From Paramacrobiotus metropolitanus (Eukaryota; Tardigrada; Eutardigrada; Parachela; Macrobiotidae): 64,000 nucleotides of DNA. Below the pieces are notes generated by a model that was given only the letters and a program-made list of their open reading frames with translations, was not told the origin of the DNA and made no database searches. Position 1 is the stretch's first letter. The number at the start of each line of letters is the position of its first letter. The position numbers were made by a program, and so were the translations under genes. The stretch lies in contig NW_026570223.1 in the NCBI RefSeq assembly GCF_019649055.1, positions 744,001 through 808,000 on the forward strand, read 5' to 3'. This document shows, piece by piece, positions 1 through 11,244 of the stretch.

Positions 1-3000
1 CAAGTGTCCGTTCCCAAAACTCTATCGGTAAGAAAACTGGGCATTAACCAGGACTCGAAATTAGCCGTATCTAATTTTAATAAAGACTTAATCATTAGGA
101 AATCATTGGCAATGAAAAGAATGTGACAATGAAATACGTAAACGACCAACTGGTTTGGGTTACTGCTGCAACCAAGTTATCTATTCCGTCGACAATTCAG
201 GCATTTCGTCCTAGTCCAAGTGCACTGCTGTTGATAAACCATGTACGTATTTGGAAACCGACTTTTTCATAAATATTTCGCTTCATGCAAAACTATACTG
301 CAGTGATCTTTGCGTTCTTGGATGTAAAAGACGTTCTTATGGTATATTTTTGATCGTAGACCGTGGCTAAAATTAGCATTTATAATCTTAAGCGGCTTAT
401 CGTCAAATGTGCACACTAGGATTAATTATAGATTATAATAAGGAAACCGTTATAGGCACCCCCTAAAACCCCCGTTTATTATAGGCACCCCTTTCCACAC
501 CCCGTTTATTATAGGCACCCTTTTTAAATTAATATGATAATTATATATAACAGATTCAGTATTCTCAGGTAGTAATGCAATTTATTCGGATAATAGTACA
601 AAAATTTTGTCTGGCGTCGATCGAGTTAAGTACACCAACTGTCACCAAGCTACTTCCAGTCTGTGTGACACGCTTTAAATGCCTGGAAAAAAGCATCCAG
701 GTTTACAACCTTCTCAGAAGACATTAGCCCCAATGCCGCCGGCCTTCCTCTTCCATGTCGGTCCTGCACGACAACAACGAACAAGAATAATTCTCGGCGT
801 TGATTTTGTATGTTCCGTCGATAAAGCACAAAGATGGACTGTCCCGGTAATTCTTCTGCATTTGAGATGTAATGATAGTGATATTCACACGTATTTCGTT
901 TAAAACGTGATTAACCATTCCCCCTTCCGTACGTCCACCACGATCCACTTTTTCCGCTTAGTTGCGGACATTTTGGATGTCTTGGGCTGTTACAGCTTTG
1001 CCGGTCTCTTAAGCAATTTGACATTGAATTGCCTGTGCAGGGATGAATGATTTCTGCATTTGTACTACCTTCTCAGCCTGAACATGGCTAAGGCGACGAT
1101 TTTCCGGTAGATTTTTCCACCTGTTTGCTGTTAATGGATGGTAATGGCCCATTCCTCGTTCTAATATCGTAGGACGTGGCCGCAAATGATGGCTGCAAGC
1201 CTGACGCGAGTTGGGCACTGGTTTCGTCGGCTATGAGTGAATGTCCGAGCGCCAACGCCCTTCTTTTCGTATTCTCTGTGGTGCACGCATTCGTAGAAAA
1301 TCTTTCTGTACTTAAGGGACCGCTCCAGATTTTCTCCGTTCTTGAACTTTTCGGACCGTCGTATTATGAATGTTTGGAACGTCGCTTCCTGATAGGTCTT
1401 AAAGTCTTTCTCGAGTTCTTCAAATGAAGGGTATTCGTCCTTCAGGTCAACGACATTGTCGAGTGAGGGGAATACTAAATCAGTTATGGCTTCCGATGGC
1501 CCCGACGCCGGAGGGCTGTTTTAACCCGCCATAATATGATATTTGCCGGTATTGAGAACAAAATTATTGATACATATGTAATATGTATGTATAACCCTAT
1601 TGCACTGAACTTTTGTCCAAAGTAAGTTTTTACGGTCATAGTAACTGTATAAAATGATTAGAATAATTTCTGGAATATGTAAATTATATTCCGTTTACAT
1701 AATATTATGGTGACCACTCCGTACACACCCTTTCACACCCTTTCATTCCTTGCACAACCTTTTTGCGCACTACCATTCACTCGGTGCGCTACCAAACTTT
1801 TATATATATTTATACAGCCCTGCTCCGCCACACGCGGGCAGTTGCACAAAATAAATTTAAAAATACTTCTGTCCGCCGTTTAATTTTTTTCTTTGCATTT
1901 TTCTGGTGTAACTTTTTGTTGCGGATTCAGAGATACTAAAATTGAGATCTTTTGAAGTGTCAGTAGCGAGCCAAGCCGTGTTTAAGGGGAGGGGGTAGCG
2001 GTCGTTTTTTAGATGCGTATACTAGCCTCCATAGCAATTTCAGCAACCAATTTTTTCGGGTTGACCTTTTTGTAAATTATTGACACGCCCAAAAGGTACC
2101 TGTTACTGGTTAACAAAAGTACCTTTCGCTACCAGTGCTCGAGGTGACCCCAAAACAAGATCTATCTCCCATAGACTTGTATGGTTAACGGTACCTTCCG
2201 AAGAATAAGCATGCCAGGAGAACTAAGAGTTGTAGAGATGATGTTAAGGATTAAAGGGAAGTTGGAAAGGGACCAATAGAAAGCTACGTTGCCATTTGCT
2301 GGCTTTCATTCGTCTAGGAGTTTTAAAATATTATTGATCAGACACAGTTATTTCTTGATAAGCAACCTGATTTTTTCGAGATAAATTAAAGTAAACTTTT
2401 GCTCTCATTCCCTGCTCTTTCCCTTCTTGCCTGGAAACATATTTTAGAAAGTTGCTATAAGACAAGGGCAAGGACAATCATACAAAAATAAAGTTTAAAT
2501 GGTACACTTCAACATTCCAAGTCAGGGGAATTTTATTACTGCCCGCGTGTGGCGGAGCAGGGCTGTATATATTATACTTAAATACTTGTAATCTATATTG
2601 CTACAGAAAAGCAGAACTACAACAAAAACTCTGCTGTGAAAAAATTAAAAAAATTAAAAGTTGTGTACGGAATGAAAGGTAGCGCAAAAAGGTTGTGTAC
2701 GGAATGAAAGGGAGTGCAAAAGGTTGTGTACGGAGTGAAAGGATGTGAAAGGGTGTGTACGGAGTGGTCACCTAATATTATTATTCCTATTAATTCAAAA
2801 CGGGTGCCTATAATAAACGGGGTGTGAAAAGGGGTGCCTATAATAAACGGGGGTTTTAGGGGGTGCCTATAAGGGTACCCTTATAATAAACTGCTTATTG
2901 CGAGCGTTAACAGAAATATACCGTTGCAGCTCCGCCGCCTCGATCATCCTAACGTAAATCGATTTCTCGGGTTAACCGTTTCCCATAGTGGATGGCATGT

Positions 3001-5179
3001 GTCCTTTGTCAGCGACTTCGTTCAACGCGGTGCCCTCACGAAATTACTGCCTCAAGTGACTTTGGATTCTGATTTGCAAATTGCGTTAATATTTGACATT
3101 CTTAAAGTGAGTAGAAATAGCAAAATATCTATCGACTAAACCTACTGGCAGCATAACTCTTGCCTTGTGTAACTTGTCACGTCTGATTTAGGGTGTTAGG
3201 GCAATTGTACAATCTGCAATCCGATACCACGGAAATTTGTCCAGTAACTGCTGTTACGTTGACAAACATTTTACCGTGAAGATCGGTGAAGCAGGTTTTA
3301 ACCAACTGAGGAAGCTAATCAGGCAGGAATCCACCGACACCACTGACGACCGCAATCGTGACATCCGTGCGGTGGGCATTATTTTGCTTTACGTAATCAC
3401 TGTTGATGATCGTTTCGCCAGCTTAGGTACGAACGCATGCACTAAATATCGAATTACACACTTGTAACCCTACAAACGTTTTTCGTTGAAACACTCGAAC
3501 AGAAACTTACGCGGTTAAAGTTATATACAAAGTATTTACTACAAAGTATTTATATACAAAGTATTTACTATCATTGTAGAGAAATTCGAATCAGCTCCCG
3601 ACAAACCATCTCCAGATTCATTTTCGCCCGAATTTTCTAAAGTTGTACCGATTTTAAAACTTTCCGCGGAGGGATCTCCAGCCACGGCAACATCGGATGT
3701 TAACAGTTTAACGCGAAAGGTCACGGTAGCCCTTGGATTAAGTGGAGGTCGTATCGACGATACGCACCTACTCGAACGAATTATTCGCCGATTAGAAAAC
3801 TATACCACGGAGCTCGATCACCAAGTTGCTGTGAGGACAACTGCACTTATAGACGAACAACGGAAATGCGATCTATTGTTGCGGGAAATGCTGCCAGCGT
3901 AATGATCGTTAATAATTCTTTTGCGAATATCTGCGGTTAAATTGCAGTATAACTAGTAATATTTATAACCGCACATTTTTCTAATTAGTAAACATATCGA
4001 GTTACTGCGGAAGGGAACCGTGCCGGAGCCGGAAACGTTTGATTTAGCAACTATTCTTTTTACGTAAGCTGTATCTACGAGTTGTCAAATTTTTTCCTTC
4101 TAAAGTAACTATATAATTCGTCGAAGGGAGATCGGGGGATTCAAAGAGATTGTGAAAAACAGCAAACCGGCCTTCGTTATGCTGTTCCTGAATGATGTAC
4201 AGTAACAGTTCGGATCAAACCGTGTGATGTTCACTTTGTTCTGAACTTCTGGTGCAGTTTATTTGTACCAGCAGTAAATTTTGCGATATTATGTATAAAT
4301 TTACAATTCCATCTATTTGTTATTTTATTAGGTACTCTTTCCAGATGACGGTGTGTACTGCAAAATTCGTTTCTGCAGGTTTATACAGCATTCGACTCGG
4401 TCCTGTCACGTTTCGATGTTTACAAGGTTGAGACTATAAAAGATTCTTACATGGTAAGGATTCATTGTTTATCTTGAAAATACGAGTAACGAGTTTTTGG
4501 TTCTTTGTGCAGGTTGTCAGCGGCATACCTATGAGAAACGGACATGCTCACGGGAAAGAAATCTGCGAACTTGCCCTAAGCCTGCTAGATGTGTACTCTG
4601 CGTTCGGTGTTTTGTTTGATGGAACCTCTCTTCAATCAGGAATACATACTGGCTCCTGTGCTGCCGGTGTCGTGGGTCTTAAAGCTCCACGCTATTGTCT
4701 GTAAGAATTTTTTAAGTACCTATTGTGGAAAAAAAATTTTTAAAACACGAATACACTCACTCAATACAGCACTTCAACTGTGAAATATCAGGATCATACC
4801 GGAATTACATTATCGTTTATTTACACATTCCCAGCTAAGGTATCTGTAGACTGTAACTGCCGGCAACAGCTGCGTACGGATAGTTTCCAAGGAATAATAG
4901 TTAAGGCGCGTGGATATCAAATAATAATCGGTTAATAAAAATTTCTCTGTTTGTTACTGCAGGTTTGGCGACACCGTGAATACCGCATCAAGGATGCTGA
5001 TGTACAGCGACGTTTCGCGTATTCATATCAGCGAAAGCACTTGTACTCTACTGAAGGAATATTTTCCAGAACTTGAAACCGAAAAGCGTGGCACCATTGA
5101 AATCAAGGGAAAGGGCTCGATCACAACGTACTGGCTGGCTGCTGAGCCGTTATCAATGACAGCTAGAAAACTGAATTAG
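1..5179 (+). CDS. Receptor guanylate cyclase, 3' half (RGC-1), 5' end outside window
   Basis: Intracellular part of a membrane guanylate cyclase (GTP to cGMP). Proposed exons: 1-27, 99-242, 2930-3106, 3192-3426, 3580-3898, 3989-4063, 4127-4196, 4379-4453, 4513-4700, 4963-5179; all phases join in frame. Exons 2-4 read as kinase-homology domain (YVNDQLVWVTAATKL, then LRRLDHPNVNRFLGL) without an HRD or DFG motif, so a pseudokinase. Next come a linker ending LLLREMLPA and a class III cyclase domain (FDVYKVETIKDSYMVVSG, RYCLFGDTVNTASRM, KGKGSITTYWL). The first metal-binding motif reads FTEIGGF, with Glu where the family has Asp (FSDI), so activity is uncertain. The signal peptide, ligand-binding domain and TM helix lie left of the window. 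The intron after 242 is 2.7 kb because of nested transposons. The intron before 3580 holds imperfect copies of acaaagtatttac up to the splice acceptor. AATAAA-like signals follow at about 5250. RGC-2 and RGC-3 downstream are paralogs. Confidence 0.8.
690..1500 (-). pseudogene. Decayed MULE transposase, N-terminal part
   Basis: Reading leftwards from about 1500, three blocks resemble the MULE/SWIM-zinc-finger transposase family. The first is an N-terminal region (EYPSFEELEKDFKTYQ... RKIFYECVHHREYEKKG... CPTRVRL). The second is a helical linker (ENRRLSHVQAEKVVQMQ... ETGKAVTAQDIQNVRN). The third is the start of the catalytic domain with the family-typical motif LCFIDGTYKIN, whose Asp is catalytic in MULEs. 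In-frame stops and frame changes occur between blocks, for example around 1010 and 950, and the rest of the catalytic core and SWIM finger are missing. It is therefore not a functional gene. It belongs to the flanking inverted-repeat element. Confidence 0.65.
1708..2772. mobile_element. Non-autonomous DNA element inserted in the MULE
   Basis: Inverted ends ggtgaccactccgtacacac at 1709 and its reverse complement ending at 2772 extend into a longer subterminal inverted repeat; the right arm has three variant units around gtacggaatgaaagg. An inner perfect inverted pair of 29 bp lies at 1814-1842 and 2538-2566 (core acagccctgctccgccacac). The element is flanked by the 8-bp direct repeat taatatta (1700-1707, 2773-2780). 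An 8-bp duplication is typical of hAT-type elements, but the tips do not look like canonical hAT tips, so the superfamily is open. No coding potential was seen. Confidence 0.7.
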
Positions 5180-5736
5180 TTTTAATTATTTTCGCTAACT
5201 TTTGACACGCTTTTCCTCATTGGAGATGTATTAGCCGGCTTAATAAGTAATAAAAAAGATCCTAATAAAAATGGCGATTAGCTCACAAGATTTTCATTGA
5301 TACACGTGTTAGTACGATCTTGTACAGAGTAATTTACTTTTGCACCTAACGTAACTACGCTGTCTACGCATGCATGCAATTTTGTTATTAGAGAGGAGTT
5401 CACAACACAAGTAGGAAGTCATATTATGTATAAAGAATGCTAACAAACTACGGATTTCAGTCTAGCACACGTCGAGCGAAAAGTATGATGCTGGACAATG
5501 GACATTGCATTATGATTAGAATTACAGAGTAAACTAATTACCCGCTACAATAGGACTGGACTTTAAACAAAACCCCACAAAAACTCCCAAGTATACAGAT
5601 AGTGAGCCAAAAAACGAATATTCGTGATGAGAAAAAATTATTACAGAAGGAATAAACAGATTTCGAAGAGAGACTGCAAACCTTTCAACACTTAGAACTT
5701 AGAACTTAGAATTAGAACTTAGAATTAGAACAAAAC
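5180..5736. other. Intergenic, convergent 3' flanks
   Basis: The stretch lies between the 3' ends of RGC-1 (+) and the VIT/vWA gene (-). It has AATAAA-like motifs near 5250 that could serve RGC-1, and a short tandem array of acttagaa/attagaa units at about 5693-5742 that runs into the vWA stop codon region. No gene was seen. Confidence 0.6.
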
Positions 5737-8700
5737 TTAGAACAGAGACTGCAAACCTTTCAACACGGTTTCTTCCTGCTCGGAAGAAATATGTTTCCGG
5801 ATGAACGTCAGTGCTTTGTTAGCAATGGCCTGCCAAATGTGCACTTGACCGGCATGTTTGGCATTTAGATAGGCCACCACCAGCAGGGTGGCCAATACAG
5901 CAGAATCCATCTTCTCCCCGGCTACTTTTTCCGCAGCCTCCTTAGTAGCGCCCAGGTTACTTTCCAAATTTCCCGAAAACTCCCAGCTGCCGTTCCACTG
6001 CTGCAGATCCAACACCTGATTCAGGACCGGCTTCGGTGTAGCGTCCATCACGTCCGGCTCTTCATCTTCCGAAAAATCGGTGTCGGACCAATCTTCGAGT
6101 GCGCCCAACCATTTCCGCTTTTTCGGCGCATCCCCACTTCGCATACGTTTCTTCTCCACCTCCTGGTCTTCCGAGTCCTCGCTGGATTCCATTTCCGCCT
6201 TTTCATCATCGAAATCATCGCTGGATTCCGTATCCGCGTCGTCGCACTCCATAGCATTGTTTGTTCCTTTTCTAGCACGCTTTTGCACACCACCTGTGGC
6301 CGGCACAGGCCAGGCCCGTTTTGCAGCACCGCCACCTCGGGAACACGCACGGGTTGCCAGCATCCTGCGAGGTGGGGGTCCGCCATATGCACGTGTTGCC
6401 AACATCCTGCGAGGCGCGCCTCCGGCACACCCACCGCCACCCCTCCACATCGGCCTATGGGACATCGACATAGGTACCTGGACAGGAATTTCTCGTAATT
6501 CTATTTCCTTGGCTTTTCCGCTTTCTCGCTTTTCGATTGCCAACAGCGAAACATACTTCGACATTACGCCGTATTTCAAGGAAATGTCCGTTATCGCATC
6601 TTTATTAGTATCTATCTCCGTATCGGTATCTGAATCTGATTCTGTATCAGTCTCTTCCTTCTTTGTGTCAGGCATTTCAACGTTTCGCTTTTGCAGCGAT
6701 CCGCTATTAATGGATGATGATGTCTCAGTGGGAGTGGTTTCCAGATATTTAATTAAAGCTCTCGCCGCCAAGTTTGCAACACCTTGATCCTTGCCAGCAC
6801 CGATGGGAAATACAAAACCTGTTTCATTCTTTAGCTGGTCTTTCAACTGCAAAACGACTTTTGGGGTCTGTTCAGTATCTCCCATTTCGAAGAATGCGTA
6901 AGCGATTTGCCGGTCACCGCGGAAGACGGGGGGCAGCACATACGGCACTTGCTGCACATTTTTAACTCCTTCCCACGAAACACTCGCTTGCACAACGGCA
7001 GGCTGTAACGCTCGTTCCAGATGACGGCCGATTTTGTCTTCCAGGATTTCTCCATGTTTGCAGTATTCCGATTTTCCGTTGCCGGCTAACGCGATTCCGT
7101 TGACCAATGAGCGACTGCAGCTGTCGCCGATGCCGAACGAGAAAACTCTGGAACTGGATGCATTTTTCTTGACAATATTAATGACTTCTTCCGTGTTGAA
7201 AACTTCACCATCGGTCAAAACAAATAACTGCCGAGAAAAACCGGAAACGGGAGCCGTTGCAAAAATCTTCTTCAGCGGTTCCAGGATTTCCGTGCCTCCC
7301 AAGTTTGCAGACGTGGCATCGGCATACTTTTGTGCTGCTTTAAACGTATTTTCGGCGTACAGCTTGCTTTTAGGGAACAACGATTCATAACTGCTACCGA
7401 ACCGGTAAAAGTTGAAATAGCACCCTTCTGGAATGCTGCGAAGGAAAATCTGCATCGCTCGTTTCGCGTCTTCAATTCTATCGCCACCCATTGATCCGGA
7501 GCAGTCCACGAGGAAGATCAGCTCACTTTGCACTTTGTGGTCGCCTTTTTCGAATTCCGGGATGAAGGAATACATGCCAACATACTGATCACCGTCGACG
7601 CGCTCCACGAAGACGTGATGTTGAGGATTGTTTTGGAGCTCGATGTCGATTACCAGGTCGCGATCAACCGGTTGCTGTTGAGTACCGAAAGTGACCTGCA
7701 ACCAGTAATTACTGTAGACGTTAGTGAGGGATTAAGCACTGACTGTTAAAGCTATCAGTACACATGCGCATAATGTACAGTACATACAGCTGATACAAGC
7801 ACTGAAAAATTGTTTATTTCTATTAAAATGCGCTTTATGTGCTTTGGCCGTTTAGAAATGTTACCTGCACAGTTCAGATACTTGAACTCGTAGTCTTATT
7901 AATAAATGGGAAGCAAAAGCTAGTCAAATATTTGAACAGTTTAATGCCCAAAAACCTAGCTAACCAATGCTAATACGTATTACTATTCCAGAATCAACGA
8001 AGAATATGATTAATAATAATTATCAAGTATTTAATTGTGAGCAGGATAGGCACTTGTTAATTACACATTAAGTACTATTTACTCAAAATAAATAAGCAAC
8101 GTTTATGCATGCACGAAGGAAAGTAAAAGTTATTTAGAACAAATAAATCTCAATTCTTCCAATTCTCATACAGTTATACTACCTCTATTTTACAAAAAAG
8201 TGTTTAATACGATTGAAGGAGTGATTAAAAAGTTAGATGAATGCCTTTACAGAAAGGAAGAATAATGGGTGCAAGAAATTGATTCGCATAACTTTTTTTT
8301 TTGAAAGATGGAACTTGTTTATTAGCGATTCGTGTTGGGAAATGTAATACCAGAGTATCAGTTAACAAAAGAGAACATGACATCATTTCCGTTCAGCCAA
8401 ATGAAAGGCAAAGTACACATCTTCCTTCTCTACCATTTCACTAAATGTACCGAGAACAGAAACTGCATTTCCTCTCTGAATCTCAATACCAATTTTTTGG
8501 CGTAAAAACTCTCCTGAGCGGGGGTTGCCTGTACTGTCGATAATCTTTCTCGATAGTTCCTTGAAGAATTTCTTCGTCAGTGGACCGAATGTACCAGTGG
8601 TTTCGAACGCCAGCGGTTGGACGATGTAACGGTCTGCCAGCCCGCTATACTTTCCTAACTTCCGGTTTTCCCGTATTTCCGCTGCACTACCCGGCACTCT

Positions 8701-11244
8701 GGACGTCTGTGCGATGTACGTTTGGGCAAATGTGTCCGCCACGGTTACATCCCACACCAGCGGCTTTCCATTTTTCCAAGGAAAGGCTGTCACACCGTCG
8801 GGCCGCTTTCCATCGCCTCTATCTAGACCCGCCGGCTCGAGTGACGATGGCACTTTTGCCGAACTGAGCGCCCGCTTGGTTGCTTCGTTCAAGGCAGCGT
8901 GGACACCGTGTCTTCCTTTCGCTAACTTGCATACCAAACCATGGTGTCCAAGACTGTCCACTATGCTACCGCACCGACAAGCATGTATTTCACAGACAGG
9001 AGCTTCGCATAACTGATATCACTATTAAGAATTAAAATACTACAGCCCTGCCGGGCCAAGTTGGGACAGTTTTTCTCAAAAATTTCCATGAATCATCCGA
9101 CACCAAATTTAAACTTATTAAATGTTCACATGATCTCTATGGGTGTCCAACATCTTTTGCATTTAAAGTTTCTATTCTGGAAGCTTGTTTCGAATTACAG
9201 TGAGATGGAAACTAGAGCAGACTAGTTGGAAAATGTGGTTCGACCCATCGATTTTATTAGCCACTTTCCCATTTAGAATTTGTTTAAAAATTCTGTTGGT
9301 GTCATAATCTCAAATTGGTAACTTTAAACTGTTCGCGATGCAGTACTCTTGCGAATTGCTCCATATATATACCAGTCGATTTCCGCCAGGTGTGGGTGAC
9401 CTTTGCAGTCTGACTGCTGGTACCCGAAAACTGAAGGATGACCTCCTCCGCATGCTCGCTGTACAGTAGCAGGGTGCCGTATGTAAATTGTTTTGGTAAA
9501 ATCTCGTTTAGGAGGTTTACAGTGTTGATTTAAGTCTCGCTATTCTCGCAATAAGCCCGGGGTACTCCGTCCCAGAAAGTTCAAAGATCAACTATAACTT
9601 TTTTTATCTGTAGCTTTGTTGGCTTTTTGTTCCACTTATTCGACGGAACCATCTCCCGTTCTGTGCAATGGATGTCAGTCAAAACACCAAATCTGAATGA
9701 TGTGATCCATGTGTCATCCCTGGAAAATATCAGTTCGAGGTTACCACGCTTTGTGTGCTAGGCAACCCTGTTCACCCGAAGATTCGTTATAACATAGTAG
9801 TCTATGGGAGTGATTCCTAATTTCGTACCGACCGCGAGAACTGGTTGAGCACAATTCTTTTCCCAACTTGTGATGGGCACCTTGTGGGTCTCTCATTAGA
9901 TTTCAAAAACGTCCACGAGAAAATATTGATCGGTGAATTTTCTAAAGGGCAGTTATAAGAACTCTAAAACAGACCATCACCCCGTCCCCTAAATCTCCGC
10001 TTGGCTCGCGACTTGCAGACCTGAATTTACCGGTTTTGACAGTTCTGAATTTGCAATAAAAAGTTACACCAACAATGTTAAAGGATAAAAGTAAAACTAT
10101 GGTTACAAATGTTTTATAATTTATTTTATGCAACTGTCCCAACTTGGCCCGGCAGGCCTGTACGTACAATTCAGGTAGACGGTCCACGCCATTTTAATAC
10201 AGTCATAACGAATTCACGGAGCGTAACAGCTTTTCTCAGTTTGCATACTTATAATAATTAAAAATAATAATTACTCTTAGTCTCCTACGATAATTCAGTA
10301 AAGAGCGTTTCCGCTTATTCTTTTAAATCGGCTTTCGTTATTGGGCGTAACAAACCGGCAGAAGCTTTTGCATTTCTGCTGAATTTCATAGTACAGAGTA
10401 CAGACCAGGTCGGGACAATAAAAACGCAAAAAATAATTAAATAACAAAATAAGTTATTAAGCAAAAAATCTGGAAAATACAGATAAGCAAAGAATCTGTA
10501 GTATAGATAGTGGATAAAAGTTTTCATGATAAGCAAATAAATTATTTCCTATCATGCTATAGAGATAACACAGTAAGTTTATACCGCTAACTCTTACGGT
10601 CATACCTGAACAGATTTGTCTCCGATAACGATAACAGCAATCGGATGCGACACGGACGACACCGATTTAACTTTACCCAGGGTTTCAATTTTGGCATCCA
10701 GCGCTGCTTTATACGACACCGTTGCAGCGTACTTCTCCGGCGGCGCCGTTGTCCCAACCGTGCTTTCCGGATTGGGATTGTATCTCGGGAAGAGCGACAT
10801 GGGAATGAGGAGTCGCTGCTTCGTCTCGCTGACGCTGTCCAGTGTGCAGACGTAATTGATGCTAACCACGCACTCCTTCCCGGGCGGCAGTCTGCCCACA
10901 CTCAGCACGAAGGTGTCGTCGCTGCGATCCGCCTGGTCCAGAAGATACGCGCCGTCTCCGCGCTGCAGCGCGGCGTTGTATTCCTTGAAGGCTTCGTCCT
11001 TCTTCTTGAACTGGCTGGTCAAAGTGCGGTCGTCAATCTTCACGGTGAAGCCCATGACAGCGGCTTGGTCGTTCATCGGGAATCCGTACACGCATTCCAG
11101 ATCGGTGAATTCGACGTTCTTGAATGTCTGGTTGATGGTGATAGAACCGGCGAATCCTTTCACATCCACTTCGTAATGAATTGCCGTCAGCGGAATCGGT
11201 TCATTCGATTCGGCAACGAATAATCCACAACATGATTCCTCCAT
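5737..11244 (-). CDS. VIT and von Willebrand A domain protein (VWA5A-like)
   Basis: Two exons: 10606-11244 and 5737-7695, joined in phase 0 (donor after GDKSVQ, acceptor tgcag before VTFGTQQQ), giving about 865 aa. Residues about 10-140 form a VIT domain (PLTAIHYEVDVKGFAGSI... VEFTDLECVYGFP...). A vWA domain starts near residue 270 with an intact MIDAS: DCSGS at about 277-281, a Thr in LGGTEI, and the Asp of VLTDGEV. The C-terminal third is low-complexity: acidic runs (TESDSDTDTEID; TESSDDFDDE), a Gly/Arg segment with repeated PRRMLATRA, then a helical end. No signal peptide is seen. VIT-vWA proteins of the VWA5A/BCSC-1 type are usually cytoplasmic or nuclear scaffolds of unclear role. The 2.9-kb intron holds a LINE fragment and a DNA transposon. 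The start is the first Met of the open frame. Confidence 0.85.
8291..9018 (-). mobile_element. 3' fragment of a non-LTR retrotransposon (LINE)
   Basis: An open frame of 192 codons (8383-8961), extendable to about 9015, encodes the region found downstream of the reverse transcriptase in some animal LINE polyproteins: CRCGSIVDSLGHHGLVCK, then RPDGVTAFPW, LVWDVTVADTFA and a terminal IQRGNAVSVLGTFSEM. The Cys/His cluster CxC...HHGLxC is intact. The reverse transcriptase and endonuclease are absent, so this is a 5'-truncated copy. An A-run on the minus strand at about 8291-8300 may be the tail. It lies in the intron of the VIT/vWA gene, in the same orientation. Confidence 0.75.
9043..10160. mobile_element. 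TA-flanked DNA transposon, Tc1/mariner-like
   Basis: Near-perfect inverted ends of about 29 bp (cctgccgggccaagttggga as core) lie at 9043-9071 and 10132-10160, beginning CAG and ending CTG. They are flanked on both sides by TA (9041-9042, 10161-10162). A TA duplication and CAG tips fit Tc1/mariner-type elements. The interior has no long open frame. Minus-strand blocks such as FWDGVPRAY and KVTHTWRKSTGIYMEQFA look like decayed coding sequence but I could not assign them. It lies in the intron of the VIT/vWA gene. Confidence 0.7.

Larger units (their letters stand above)
442..2880. mobile_element. Mutator-like DNA transposon (MULE) with a nested insertion
   Basis: Terminal inverted repeats of roughly 80-90 bp, built from repeated units such as ggcacccc and cgtttattataggcaccc, occur at about 451-535 and in reverse at about 2790-2873. 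The element is flanked by the 9-bp direct repeat ttataataa (433-441 and 2881-2889). A 9-bp target duplication fits the Mutator superfamily, and the interior carries a decayed MULE-type transposase on the minus strand. It sits in an intron of RGC-1 and is interrupted by a second element (1708-2772). Boundaries were found by eye; superfamily assignment rests on the duplication length plus the coding remnant. Confidence 0.75.

Noticed and set aside
6080-6787. Long plus-strand open frame of 235 codons
   Set aside because: It is the antisense shadow of the low-complexity tail of the VIT/vWA gene.
10645-11223. Plus-strand open frame of 192 codons
   Set aside because: Antisense shadow of the VIT-domain exon.
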